A DNA stretch of 64,000 nt, from contig NZ_KK088559.1 in assembly GCF_000600335.2 (NCBI RefSeq), positions 1 through 64,000 of the forward strand, in the 5' to 3' direction. The notes under the pieces are model-generated. The model was not told where the DNA came from. It was given only the letters and a program-made list of their open reading frames with translations, and did not search any database. The position numbers were made by a program, and so were the translations under genes. The DNA is from Rubellimicrobium mesophilum DSM 19309. GTDB lineage: Bacteria > Pseudomonadota > Alphaproteobacteria > Rhodobacterales > Rhodobacteraceae. Each line of letters begins with the position of its first letter. Position 1 is the first letter of the stretch. Shown here piece after piece: positions 28,936 through 37,764 of the stretch.

Positions 28936-29466
28936 ATGAACAAGACGCGAGAGCTAGAAATTCGCCCGATTGTGGAATATACTTCCTTGCAGTATGCCGG
29001 CGAATATACGCACAATCACAGCATTCTCGACGACCAAAACAACATGCAATATTGGCTGGATGTTATCGCCGACCTAAAGACGAGCAATGGCCTGTATATC
29101 TTTTACGATAGTTCCACCGCCCCTGTTTACGTGGGCATCGCACGCGGTCAGTTTATCTGGAAGCGCTGCAATCAATCTTACAACGAATTTAGGGCGAGGG
29201 GGCGGCAGATCCTGAAAGTAGACCACCCAACCACCGAGGGTGGGCGATACGTCAAGGATCGTCCTCGGCGCATCTACCGTGCGGACTTGGCTTTGAAGAA
29301 CATAGCAACGTACTTTTCTGCTTACGCTGTCAGCAAAGAACATATTGGTGGACTTGAGGCTTTTGCAATCCGAGCCTTTGGTGGCAACTTGATGAACGTC
29401 CGAATGGAGGGGCGTGGCGGGTTCGGACTTCCAACATTCCAGGCTGAAGAGGTCCCGGAAGAGTGA
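28936..29466 (+). CDS. GIY-YIG-like nuclease-domain protein inserted in the sox operon
   Basis: A 176-residue protein not normally part of sarcosine oxidase operons. Residues 50-70 read NGLYIFYDSSTAPVYVGIAR, matching the GIY...YIG core as GLY...YVG. Downstream lie a plausible catalytic Arg (FIWKRCNQ) and a late Glu/Asn pair in HIGGLEAFAIRAFGGNLMN. The DNA is visibly richer in A+T than everything around it and uses codons rare in the neighbours (ata, aat, ttt, aca), a sign of transfer. It starts 11 bases after soxB behind gaGGGGAccgcc, and its stop overlaps the soxD start as GTGA. Possibly a free-standing homing-type or mobile nuclease. Confidence 0.7.
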   Translation: MNKTRELEIRPIVEYTSLQYAGEYTHNHSILDDQNNMQYWLDVIADLKTSNGLYIFYDSSTAPVYVGIARGQFIWKRCNQSYNEFRARGRQILKVDHPTTEGGRYVKDRPRRIYRADLALKNIATYFSAYAVSKEHIGGLEAFAIRAFGGNLMNVRMEGRGGFGLPTFQAEEVPEE

Positions 29467-29722
29467 GAGTGACCTGCCCCTTCTGCGGCGAGAGGGATCG
29501 CCGGGAGTTCACCGTGCAGGGGGACGAGACGTCGCTGCACCGGCCCGAGCGGGATGCGGGGGCGGAGGCCTGGCACGACTACGTGCACCTGCGGGACAAC
29601 CCGGCGGGGCGGCTGCGGGAGATGTGGTATCACGATCCCTGCGGCGCGTGGCTCGTGGTGGAGCGGGATACGGTGACGCACGCCGTTCACGGGACGGCGC
29701 TCGCGCGGGGGTCTCGCGGTGA
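29463..29722 (+). CDS. soxD: Sarcosine oxidase subunit delta, one-base frameshift at the 3' end
   Basis: About 86 residues. SoxD is a small zinc-binding subunit; the N terminus VTCPFCGERDRREF supplies a CxxC and the pattern YVHLRDNPAGRLREMWYHDP, GAWLVVERDTVTHAVHGTAL is diagnostic. It starts with GTG inside a GTGA overlap with the GIY-YIG gene. As sequenced, the frame runs on to 30038 through soxA. With one more G in the run 29707-29711, it would end ...LARGVSR at TGA 29720-29722, recreating a GTGA overlap with soxA. I give that natural end. Confidence 0.8.
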
Positions 29723-32636
29723 GGGTCGGTGGCAAGGGGCTCACTCAGGGCGCGCGGTCGGTCGGGTTCACCTTCGACGGCGTGGACTATACCGGGGTCG
29801 AGGGGGACACGCTGGCCTCGGCCCTGATGGGGGAGGGGGTGCGGCTGGTGGCGCGCTCCTTCAAGTACCATCGGCCGAGGGGGGTGCTGAGCGCGGGCTC
29901 GGAGGAGCCGAACGCGCTGGTGACGGTCGAGGGCGTGCCCAACACGCGGGCGACCGTGCAGGAGGTCTGGGACGGGATGGCAGCGCGGAGCCAGAACGCG
30001 CGGCCCCGGCTCTCCTTCGACGTGCTGGGGGTGAATGACCTCCTGAGCCCGTTCCTGGGGGCGGGGTTCTACTACAAGACCTTCATGTGGCCGCGCGCCT
30101 TCTGGGAGCGGCTCTACGAGCCGGTGATCCGGCGGGCGGCGGGGCTCGGGGCGCTGACCGGCAAGGCGGACGACGCGCCGTTCGAGAAGGCCTGGGCCTT
30201 CTGCGACCTCCTGGTGATCGGGGCGGGCCCCACGGGGCTCATGGCGGCGCTGGTCGCGGGGCGCGCGGGGGCGGACGTGATCCTGGCCGACGAGGGGTCG
30301 CGGATGGGCGGGCGTGCGCTCGCCGAGACGGACCGGATCGGAGGGCAGGCGCCGCATCTCTGGGCCGAGGGGGTGCTGGAGGAGCTGCGCGAGATGCCGA
30401 ACGTGCGGCTGATGCCGCGCACGACCGTGACGGGGGCCTATGACGGCGGGACCTACGGAGCGGTCGAGCGGGTCGGGCTGCACCTCGCGCCGCGCGAGCA
30501 TCGGCCGCAGGAGTGCTTCTGGCGGATCGTGGCCACGCGGGCGGTGCTGGCGGCGGGGGCCATCGAGAGGCCGCTCGCCTTCCCGGACAACGACCGGCCG
30601 GGGGTGATGCTGGCGGGTTCGGTGCGGGCCTACCTGAACCGCTGGGGCGTGGTGCCGGGGCCGAGGATCGCGGTCTATGGCAACAACGACGACGCGCACC
30701 GGACGGCGCGGGACCTCGCCGCCGCCGGGCTGCAGGTCGCGGCGCTGATCGACACGCGGGAGGGGGTGACCCTGACGGGCGCGCCGTTCCCGGTGCTCTC
30801 GGGCGCGCGGGTGACGGGGACCAAGGGGCGGCTCGGGCTGCGGTCGGTCACGGTGGCGGGCCCGGATGGCCGGCGGGAGTTCGAGGTGGACGGGCTCGCG
30901 GTGTCGGGGGGCTGGTCGCCCTCGGTGCACCTGACCTGCCACATGGGCGGGCGGCCGGTCTGGGACGAGGGCGTGCAGGGCTTCGTCCCGCGCGAGGGGG
31001 CGGTGCCGGGGCTGGTCGCGGCGGGCGCGGCGGCGGGGCGGTTTTCGACGGCGGAGTGCCTGAGGGACGGGGCGAGCGCGGCGGGGGCGGCGCTGGCCGA
31101 CCTGGGGCTCGCGGTCCCGGAGGTGGAGATGCCGGACGCCGAGGGGGCCCGGGCCGCCGTGGGGGTCTATCCGGTGGGCGACGGCGCCAAGCAGTTCGTG
31201 GACTTCCAGAACGACGTGACGGTGAAGGACATCCGGCTGTCGGCGCAGGAGGGGTTCCAGAGCGTCGAGCACATGAAGCGCTACACGACGCTCGGCATGG
31301 CGACGGACCAGGGCAAGACGGCGAACGTGCCCGCCATCGCGGTGCTCTCGGAGACGCTGGGGAGCCCCATCGCCTCGACCGGGACGACGACCTTCCGTCC
31401 GCCCTTCGTGCCCGTGTCCATCGCGGCCTACGGCGCGGGCGGGCAGGGCGTGGGCTTCGCGCCGCAGCGGTTCACGACCTCGCACGAGGCGTCTGTCCAG
31501 CGCGGCGCGCCCATGGTCGAGGCGGGGCTCTGGTATCGGCCCTCCTACTTTCCCCGGCCGGGGGAACTCACCTGGCGGCAGAGCTGCGACCGCGAGGTGC
31601 TGATGGTGCGGAACGCGGTCGGCGTCTGCGACGTGAGCACGCTGGGCAAGATCGACATCCAGGGGCCGGACGCCGGCGCATTCCTTGATTTCCTGTATGC
31701 GAACACCTTCTCGACGCTGCCGGTGGGCAAGGTGCGTTACGGGCTCATGCTGCGCGAGGACGGGTTCGTGCTGGACGACGGCACGACCGCGCGGCTGGGC
31801 GAGAGCCATTACGTGATGACGACCACGACCGCCTTTGCCGGGGCGGCGATGCGGCATCTGGACTTCGTGGCGCAGGTGCTGCGGCCGGAGCTGGACGTGC
31901 AGGCGGTCTCGGTGACGGAGCAGTGGGCGCAGTTCTCGCTCGCCGGGCCGAGGTCGCGGGAGCTCTTGCAAGGGTTCGTGGACGCGGACCTGTCGGATGC
32001 CGCCTTGCCCTACATGGGGTGCCTGGAGGCGACCGTGATGGGGGTTCCGGGCGGGTGTTCCGCATCAGCTTCTCGGGCGAGCGGGCCTACGAGGTCGCGG
32101 TGCCGGCGCGGTACGGGGCGTCGCTGCATCGGCTCTTGGTGGCGCAGGCGGAGACGCTGGGCGGCGGTCCGTATGGGATGGAGGCGCTGAACGTCCTGCG
32201 GATCGAGAAGGGCTTCATCACCCACGCCGAGATCCACGGGCGGGTGACGGCCTTCGACATCGGGATGGACCGGATGGTGTCGAAGGCGAAGGACTGCCTG
32301 GGCTGGGCGTCCTCGTGGCGGCCGGGGCTCTTGGAGGAGGACCGGGAGCAGCTCGTGGGCCTGAGGCCGGTGGCGCGGACGGGGCAGCTCACGGCGGGGG
32401 CGCATCTCTACGGGCGCGACGACGCGGCCACGCGGGTGAACGGGCAGGGCTATGTCACCTCGGCCGGATGGTCGCCCACGCTGGACGGGCCGCTGGCGCT
32501 CGGGTTCCTGAAGAGGGGGCGGGCGCGGCACGGGGAGGTCGTGCGGCTCGTGGACGCGATGCGGTCGGTCGAGACTCTGTGCGAGGTCTGCGACCCGGTG
32601 TTCCTGGACCCCGAGGGAGGGCGGATGCGTGGCTAG
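29719..32636 (+). pseudogene. soxA: Sarcosine oxidase subunit alpha, frameshifted near codon 775
   Basis: About 970 residues when reconstructed, the normal size of SoxA. It binds NAD, FMN and tetrahydrofolate and releases the methyl carbon as 5,10-methylene-THF. N-terminal [2Fe-2S]-like fold GFTFDGVDYTGVEGDTLASA; NAD/FAD Rossmann CDLLVIGAGPTGLMAALVAG near residue 172; C-terminal aminomethyltransferase (GcvT-like) half beginning around residue 600. The first frame is lost at about 32050 after ATVMGVPGG, and the adjacent frame continues VFRISFSGERAYEVAVPARY to the stop at 32636. One extra G at 32049-32055 joins them as GVPGRVFRISF. Overlaps soxG by eight bases. Confidence 0.85.
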
Positions 32637-33162
32637 GCTCTTGGCGACGACGCCCTGCGCGGGGCTGGACCTGCCGATGACCATTGGCGGCGCGAGGCTG
32701 TCCGAGGTGGAGCTTGGGCCGGTGACCTCCATCGCGCCGTTCGCGGGGCGGGCGGAGGAGGTGGAGGCGAGGCTCGGGGCGGCGCTGCCGCCGCCAGGGC
32801 GGGTTGGCGCGGCGGACGGCGGGCGGCTGCTCTGGACCGGGCCGGGGCGGGCGTTGCTGGTCGGTTGCGCGGCGCCGGACCTCCGGGGTCTCGCCGCCGT
32901 GGTGGAGCAGGGGGACGGGATGGCGGGCGTCCTCTTGGAGGGCGCGGCAGCGCGGGAGGTGCTGGCGCGGCTGGTGCCGCTGGACCTGCGGGATCGCGCG
33001 TTCCCGGAGGGCGCGACGGCGCGGACGCTGCTGGTCCACATGGCGGTGACGCTGACGCGCGTGGGGGCGGAGAGCTTCGAGATCATCGCGATGCGGAGCA
33101 TGGCCGCGACGCTGGTGCGCGAGGTCGCGGAGGCGATGCGGCACGTCGCTGCGCGGGCGTAG
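32629..33162 (+). CDS. soxG: Sarcosine oxidase subunit gamma
   Basis: A 177-residue GcvT-like small subunit completing the tetrameric enzyme. Recognisable stretches are LSEVELGPVTSIAPFAG, RLLWTGPGRALLVG, RLVPLDLRDRAFPEGATART and LVHMAVTLTRVGAESFEIIA. The GTG start lies within the last codons of soxA, so the subunits are translationally coupled. The TAG stop (33160-33162) is part of the left arm of a palindromic repeat (33158-33256), meaning the repeat now supplies the end of the protein. Confidence 0.88.
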   Translation: MARLLATTPCAGLDLPMTIGGARLSEVELGPVTSIAPFAGRAEEVEARLGAALPPPGRVGAADGGRLLWTGPGRALLVGCAAPDLRGLAAVVEQGDGMAGVLLEGAAAREVLARLVPLDLRDRAFPEGATARTLLVHMAVTLTRVGAESFEIIAMRSMAATLVREVAEAMRHVAARA

Positions 33163-33256
33163 GGTGGGTGGTTCTCGGCGGCACGCGGAAGTTCACCCAC
33201 CAGCCACCGAGGATGGTGGGTGAACCTCGGCCTTGCCGAGAACCACCCACCCTACG
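33158..33256. repeat. Long nested palindromic repeat after the sox operon
   Basis: CGTAGGGTGGGTGGTTCTCG (from 33158) and its exact complement ending CCCACCCTACG at 33256 form a perfect 22-bp outer stem (33158-33179 / 33235-33256). An inner perfect 12-bp stem, GTTCACCCACCA (33191-33202) / TGGTGGGTGAAC (33214-33225), sits within. A half copy (GGACTGAAGCCCGCCCTACG, 33274-33293) follows. It probably terminates sox transcription and belongs to the family also at 5981, 53889 and 1587. Confidence 0.85.
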
Positions 33257-33315
33257 GGACCGACAGGTGGCGGACTGAAGCCCGCCCTACGGCGTGGTCC
33301 CCGGGGTGCCCCCGA

Positions 33316-36300
33316 TCACATCCCCGATCCGGCCGCCGTTCCGGCCAGCAGCGTCGCGTTGCCGCCCGCCGCGGTGGTGTCGATGCAGACGTGGCGCTCG
33401 TGCAGGACCTGCTCGGGCGTGGGGCGGCCGAGGATCAGGGAGAGGATCGCGCCGGGGCGGGCGGCGAGGGCCTGCTCATAAGCGCGCGCGGTCGCCTCGT
33501 CGCCCCACGAGACCGCGCCGCCGAGGGGGGCGAGCCAGTTGAGCGCCTCCGACGGAACGGTGCCGGTGACCTCCACCGCCGTGCCACCGGCGGCGCGAAC
33601 CGCCTCGGACTGGGCTTGGGCGGCCTCGGGACCGGGGCCGAGGCAGAGGATCGGGTCGCGGGATCGGAGCGAGAGGCGGTTCGACTCGCCGGTGGGGCCG
33701 GGCATCTGTTGGGGCTCGGCCGGGGAGGCGCCAAGGGCGGCTTCGGCGGCGAAGGTCAGGGCTCGGTCGAGGGCGCGGGTGTCGGCCTCGCGGTCCCAGG
33801 TGCCGGGGTGGGTCTCGCGGCGGAGGACTCCGAACCTCGGCAGGTAGTGGGGGCCGCCCGCCTTGGGGCCGGTGCCGGAGAGGCCTTCGCCGCCGAAGGG
33901 CTGGGAACCCACCACCGCGCCGATCTGGTTGCGGTTGATGTAGAGGTTGCCCGCCTTCACCCGGTCCACCACCTGCTGGACGCGGTCGTCGATGCGCGAG
34001 TGGAAGCCGAAGGTCAGGCCCATGCCGGTGGCGTTGATCGCGTCGAGCACCCGGTCCAGGTCGGCGGCCTTGTAGGTCGCGACGTGGAGGACGGGGCCGA
34101 AGACCTCGCGCTCGATGGCCTCGATGCCGGGGACGCGGATCACCGTAGGGGCGACGAAGGTGCCGCTGGTCGGGACGGGGACCTCGGCGATCACGCGGCC
34201 CTCGGCGCGGGCCTTCTGGACGTGGCTGAGGATGGTGTCGCGGGCCTGCGTGTCGATGACGGGGCCGAGGTCGGTCGAAAGGTCCCAGGGGTTGCCGGGG
34301 CGAAGCTCGGCCATGGCGCCCCTGAGCATCTCCAGCACCGGCTCGGCCACCTCCTCCTGCAGGTAGAGGCAGCGGAGCGCCGAGCAGCGCTGGCCGGCGG
34401 AGCGGAAGGCGCCGGTGACGATGTCGCGGACGGCCTGCTCGGGGAGGGCGGTGGAGTCGACGACCATGGCATTGATGCCGCCGGTCTCGGCGATCAGGGG
34501 GCGGCCAGGGACGGCGGCCATGGCCTGCCGGATGCGCTGGGCCGTCGCCGTCGAGCCGGTGAAGGCCACGCCGGAGAGGCGGGGGTCGCTGGTCAGGGCC
34601 GCGCCCGTTTCCGCGCCGCCGGGGAGGAGTTGCAGCGCCGTCCGGGGGACGCCGGCCTCGTGGAGCCACCGGACGGCGCGGGCGGCGATCAGCGGCGTCT
34701 GGGGGGCGGGTTTCGCCAGGACGGCGTTGCCCATGACGAGGGCCGCCGCGATCTGGCCGGTGAAGATGGCCAGCGGGAAGTTCCAGGGGCTGATGCAGGC
34801 CCAGAGGCCGTTGCCGGCTTCGGGCTGGGTGCGCTCGGCCTCGGCGGCGTAGTAGCGGAGGAAGTCCACGGCCTCGCGCAACTCGCCCACGGCGTCGGCC
34901 AGGGTCTTGCCGGCCTCGCGGGCGACGATGGCCAGGACCTCGCCCTCGTTGGCCTCGTAGAGGTCGGCGGCCTTGCGGAGGATGGCGGCGCGATCGGAAA
35001 GGGGAGCGTCCCAGGGGCGGGCCTGCTCGATGGCGCGGGCGACGGTGGCGGCGTCGGCCTCGGTGACCTGGCCGACCGGGGCGCCGGTGGCGGGCTCCGT
35101 AAGGGGGCGGGTCGGGCCGGTGCCCTCGCCTTCGGCGAGGATCGGGGCGGCGGTCCAGGTGGTGTCGCGGAAGGCACCGCGCTCGGCGTCGAGCATGGCG
35201 AGCGTCGGGCGGTCAGTGAGGTCGCGGCCCCGGGAGTTCTGGCGGGACGGCTGGAAGAGCTCGGGGCCGGTGGGGATCGCGCGGCGGGGCTGGGCCTCGA
35301 AGGGGTCGCGGACGACCTCCTCGGGGGGGACGGCCTCGTTGACGATCTGGTTCACGAAGGAGGAGTTGGCGCCGTTCTCAAGGAGCCGCCGAACGAGGTA
35401 GGCGAGGAGGTCGCGGTGCGCGCCGACGGGGGCGTAGATGCGCAGGCCCGTCCCTTCCGTCGCGCGGTTGAGGTCGTGGAGCGCCTCGCCCATGCCGTGA
35501 AGGCGCTGGAACTCGTAGGCTGTTGCGGGGAGTCCCATGGCCTTGGCCATGTGGAGGATGGCGGCGACGGTATGGGCGTTGTGGGTGGCGAACTGCGGGT
35601 AGATGCGGTCGGTGAGCGACAGGAGCTTGCGGGCGTTGGCGATGTAGCTCACGTCCGTCGAGGTCTTGGAGGTGAAGACCGGGAAGTCGCTCAGGCCCTC
35701 GACCTGTGCGCGTTTGATCTCGGCATCCCAATAGGCGCCCTTCACAAGGCGCAGCATGATGCGGCGGTCGAGCGTCTGGGCCAGCGCGTGCAGCCAGTCG
35801 ATGACCTGGCCGGCGCGGCGGCCGTAGGCCTGGACCACGACGCCGAAGCCGTCCCAGCCCTTGAGACCGGGGTCGCGGAGCACCGCCTCGATCACGTCGA
35901 GCGAGAGGGACAGGCGGTCGGCCTCCTCCGCGTCGATGTTGAGGCCCATGCCGGCGGCCTTGGCGAGGTGGCAGAGCGAGCCGAGGCGGGGAACCAACTC
36001 GGCCATGACGCGGTCGTGCTGCGCCTCCTCGTAGCGGGGGTGCAGGGCGGAGAGCTTGACGCTGATGCCGGGGTTCGCGGCGACCGATCCCCTGGTGCAG
36101 TCCTGCGCGATGGCGCTGATCGCTCGGGAGTAGCTGAGGTGGTAGGCGCGAGCGTCGGCCTCGGTCCGCGCGGCCTCGCCCAGCATGTCGTAGCTGTAGG
36201 TGACGCCCTTGTTCTCCTGCGTCTTGGCGCGGGCGCGGGCGGCGTCGATGGTCTCGCCCAGCACGAACTGGCGGCCCATCTCCTTCATGGCGCGACCGAC

Positions 36301-36798
36301 GGCGGCGCGGATCACGGGCTCTCCCAGGCGGCGGACGGCGCCGCGCAGGTGGCCGACGATGCCGGGAGGCGCGTCGTCAAGGACCTTGCCGGTCAGCATC
36401 AGGCCCCAGGTGGAGGCGTTGACGAGCGAGGAGGCGGAGCGGCCGAGGTGCCGGCCCCAGTCGGAGGGGGCGATCTTGTCCTCGATGAGGGCGTCGATGG
36501 TGGGGGCGTCGGGGACGCGGAGGAGCGCCTCGGCGAGGCACATGAGCGCCACGCCCTCGCCGGTCGAGAGGCCGTATTCGGCGAGGAAGACCTCCATCAG
36601 GCCGGGGCGGCTCTCGGCCCGGATGGCGCGGACGAGCTGGGCGGCCTGGGTGCCGATGGCGGCGCGGGCCTCGGGCGAAAGCTGGGCCTCCTCGCGCAGG
36701 CGGGCGAGCAGGGGGGCCTCGGGGGCGAGGGTGCCGGCGTCGATGGCGGCGCGGAGGGGGGCGAGGTCGGAGGCGGAGAGGAGGGCGTGGCGGGTCAT
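33316..36798 (-). CDS. putA: Bifunctional proline dehydrogenase / delta-1-pyrroline-5-carboxylate dehydrogenase PutA
   Basis: A 1160-residue enzyme converting proline to glutamate. The FAD-dependent proline dehydrogenase barrel spans about residues 120-440 (GMGLNIDAEEADRLSLSLDV, LRLVKGAYWDAEIKRAQVEG, YEFQRLHGMGEALHDLN). The aldehyde dehydrogenase part follows with CISPWNFPLAIFTGQIAAAL, general base Glu in PLIAETGGINAMVVDSTA and nucleophile Cys in FRSAGQRCSALRCLYLQEE. No ribbon-helix-helix DNA-binding domain is evident at the N terminus, so it is probably not self-regulating, consistent with the divergent Lrp-type regulator. ATG 36798 begins MTRHALLSASDLAPLR. The C-terminal 150 residues are a weakly conserved ALDH-like tail. 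Confidence 0.95.
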   Translation of the reverse strand: MTRHALLSASDLAPLRAAIDAGTLAPEAPLLARLREEAQLSPEARAAIGTQAAQLVRAIRAESRPGLMEVFLAEYGLSTGEGVALMCLAEALLRVPDAPTIDALIEDKIAPSDWGRHLGRSASSLVNASTWGLMLTGKVLDDAPPGIVGHLRGAVRRLGEPVIRAAVGRAMKEMGRQFVLGETIDAARARAKTQENKGVTYSYDMLGEAARTEADARAYHLSYSRAISAIAQDCTRGSVAANPGISVKLSALHPRYEEAQHDRVMAELVPRLGSLCHLAKAAGMGLNIDAEEADRLSLSLDVIEAVLRDPGLKGWDGFGVVVQAYGRRAGQVIDWLHALAQTLDRRIMLRLVKGAYWDAEIKRAQVEGLSDFPVFTSKTSTDVSYIANARKLLSLTDRIYPQFATHNAHTVAAILHMAKAMGLPATAYEFQRLHGMGEALHDLNRATEGTGLRIYAPVGAHRDLLAYLVRRLLENGANSSFVNQIVNEAVPPEEVVRDPFEAQPRRAIPTGPELFQPSRQNSRGRDLTDRPTLAMLDAERGAFRDTTWTAAPILAEGEGTGPTRPLTEPATGAPVGQVTEADAATVARAIEQARPWDAPLSDRAAILRKAADLYEANEGEVLAIVAREAGKTLADAVGELREAVDFLRYYAAEAERTQPEAGNGLWACISPWNFPLAIFTGQIAAALVMGNAVLAKPAPQTPLIAARAVRWLHEAGVPRTALQLLPGGAETGAALTSDPRLSGVAFTGSTATAQRIRQAMAAVPGRPLIAETGGINAMVVDSTALPEQAVRDIVTGAFRSAGQRCSALRCLYLQEEVAEPVLEMLRGAMAELRPGNPWDLSTDLGPVIDTQARDTILSHVQKARAEGRVIAEVPVPTSGTFVAPTVIRVPGIEAIEREVFGPVLHVATYKAADLDRVLDAINATGMGLTFGFHSRIDDRVQQVVDRVKAGNLYINRNQIGAVVGSQPFGGEGLSGTGPKAGGPHYLPRFGVLRRETHPGTWDREADTRALDRALTFAAEAALGASPAEPQQMPGPTGESNRLSLRSRDPILCLGPGPEAAQAQSEAVRAAGGTAVEVTGTVPSEALNWLAPLGGAVSWGDEATARAYEQALAARPGAILSLILGRPTPEQVLHERHVCIDTTAAGGNATLLAGTAAGSGM

Positions 36799-37005
36799 GG
36801 TCGGCGAATCCTGAGAGGGCTTGCGAATCAATATAAGGCATCCGAGGTGGGTGTTGCGCCCGAAGGGAGCACCGTTCGTTGGTCGATTTTCCTGTTAACC
36901 GGACCTAACGGATGGTTAACGTCCTGCCGGGCCGGAGGGCGTCGCGTCCCTGGCGCGGCGTGGGAGCGGCTTTGCGGGCCATGGTTCGGGAAAGGAAGGT
37001 CAACG
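36799..37005. promoter_or_regulatory. Divergent putA / lrp-type regulator promoter region
   Basis: 207 bases, noticeably A/T-rich in places for this genome. On the minus strand CTTATATTGATTCG (around 36822-36835) could supply the putA -10 region. On the plus side TGTTAACCGGACC and ATGGTTAACG (36892-36921) carry a repeated GTTAAC core that could be a regulator binding site. These are visual suggestions only. Confidence 0.4.
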
Positions 37006-37464
37006 GTGTCTGAACGTCCCGCGCTCGACGACTTCGACCGGCGCATCCTGGAGGCCGTGGGCCGCGACGGACGCATTTCGCTGCAGGACCTGGCGGCCCG
37101 CGTGGGGCTGTCCAAGTCGCCGGTGCAGGCGCGGCTCCGGCGGCTGGAGGCCAAGGGGGTGATCCGGGGCTACCGCGCGGTGCTCGACCCCGCCGCGATG
37201 GGGCGGGAGCACGTGGCCTTCGTGGAGGTGCGGCTCTCGGACACGCGGGAGAGGGCGCTGGCGGAGTTCAACGCGGCGGTGCGGGCGATCCCGGAGATCG
37301 AGGCCTGCCACATGATCGCGGGGAACTTCGACTACCTGCTGAAGGTCAGGACTAGCGGGATGCCGGAGTACCGGGCGATGCTGGCCGAGCACATCTCGAC
37401 GCTGCCGCACGTCGCGGCGACCTCGACCTACGTGGCGATGCAGACGGTCAAGGAGGAGGGGTGA
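37006..37464 (+). CDS. Lrp/AsnC-family regulator, probable putA activator
   Basis: A 152-residue Lrp/AsnC protein. Residues 5-60 form the helix-turn-helix (LDDFDRRILEAVGRDGRISL, DLAARVGLSKSPVQARLRRL). The C-terminal RAM/ligand domain carries HVAFVEVRLSDTRERALAEF and IEACHMIAGNFDYLLKVRTS. The GTG start follows gaAAGGAAGGt. It is divergent from putA, the arrangement of PutR, which activates putA in response to proline in alphaproteobacteria. That link is inferred from context and family. Confidence 0.88.
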   Translation: MSERPALDDFDRRILEAVGRDGRISLQDLAARVGLSKSPVQARLRRLEAKGVIRGYRAVLDPAAMGREHVAFVEVRLSDTRERALAEFNAAVRAIPEIEACHMIAGNFDYLLKVRTSGMPEYRAMLAEHISTLPHVAATSTYVAMQTVKEEG

Positions 37465-37506
37465 GGGTGGCGCCGGGCGCGGGGCTCGGCTAGGGTCGGC
37501 GCCGGC

Positions 37507-37590
37507 GCCCGCGTGGTGGAATGGTAGACACCAGCGACTTAAAATCGCTTGGCTTCGGCCGTGCGGGTTCGAGTCCCGCCGCGGGCACCA
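37507..37590 (+). tRNA. tRNA-Leu (anticodon TAA), island integration site
   Basis: 84 nt with encoded CCA. Acceptor GCCCGCG pairs with CGCGGGC; anticodon stem and loop AGCGACTTAAAATCGCT gives anticodon TAA. A long variable arm (TTGGCTTCGGCCG) typical of leucine tRNAs follows, then T arm TGCGGGTTCGAGTCCCGCC. Its 3' end (37573-37590) is duplicated near 45450, marking it as the target of the adjacent integrase. Confidence 0.95.
37573..37590 (+). other. attL (tRNA-Leu 3' end)
   Basis: GTCCCGCCGCGGGCACCA at the tRNA 3' end is repeated at 45450-45466 with one G missing from the GGG. Integration at a tRNA 3' end that preserves the tRNA is the normal behaviour of tyrosine integrases. Confidence 0.8.
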
Positions 37591-37704
37591 ACCATATGCT
37601 TGCCGACGTTCGCCGAAGATCGACAAAGCCCCTGAATCCATGTAGTTTTAGAGCCACTTCGTCCGTGGCTGTCCGGCTCTGTTCGCCTAAAGCCACTGCG
37701 GAGT

Positions 37705-37740
37705 GGGGGCCTTTTTGGGGGCCTTTTTGGGGGCCTTTCT
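37705..37740 (+). repeat. Three tandem 12-bp GGGGGCCTTTTT repeats near attL
   Basis: Two exact copies of GGGGGCCTTTTT are followed by GGGGGCCTTTCT; a further GGGGGCC lies at 37755-37761, just before the integrase start. Two similar units with the same 12-bp period occur at 45372-45395 near attR. The symmetrical placement suggests arm-type integrase binding sites. Confidence 0.6.
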
Positions 37741-37764
37741 GGCGGGCACGGTTTGGGGGCCGAC

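Noticed and set aside
29509-31971. 820-codon minus-strand frame opposite soxD and soxA
   Set aside because: Pro/Arg/His-rich translation with no signature; the opposite strand has clear sarcosine oxidase motifs.
33220-37005. Very long plus-strand open frame opposite putA, continuous with the Lrp-type gene
   Set aside because: It is the antisense shadow of putA; translation is Gly/Ala/Arg/Val-rich with no domain. Only the part from GTG 37006 matches a family and has an RBS.
37691-37761. GGGGGCCTTTTT repeats as a multiple transcription terminator of tRNA-Leu
   Set aside because: GGGGGCC has no matching inverted GGCCCCC before each T run, so a proper stem does not form. The mirrored copies near attR point to recombination sites.
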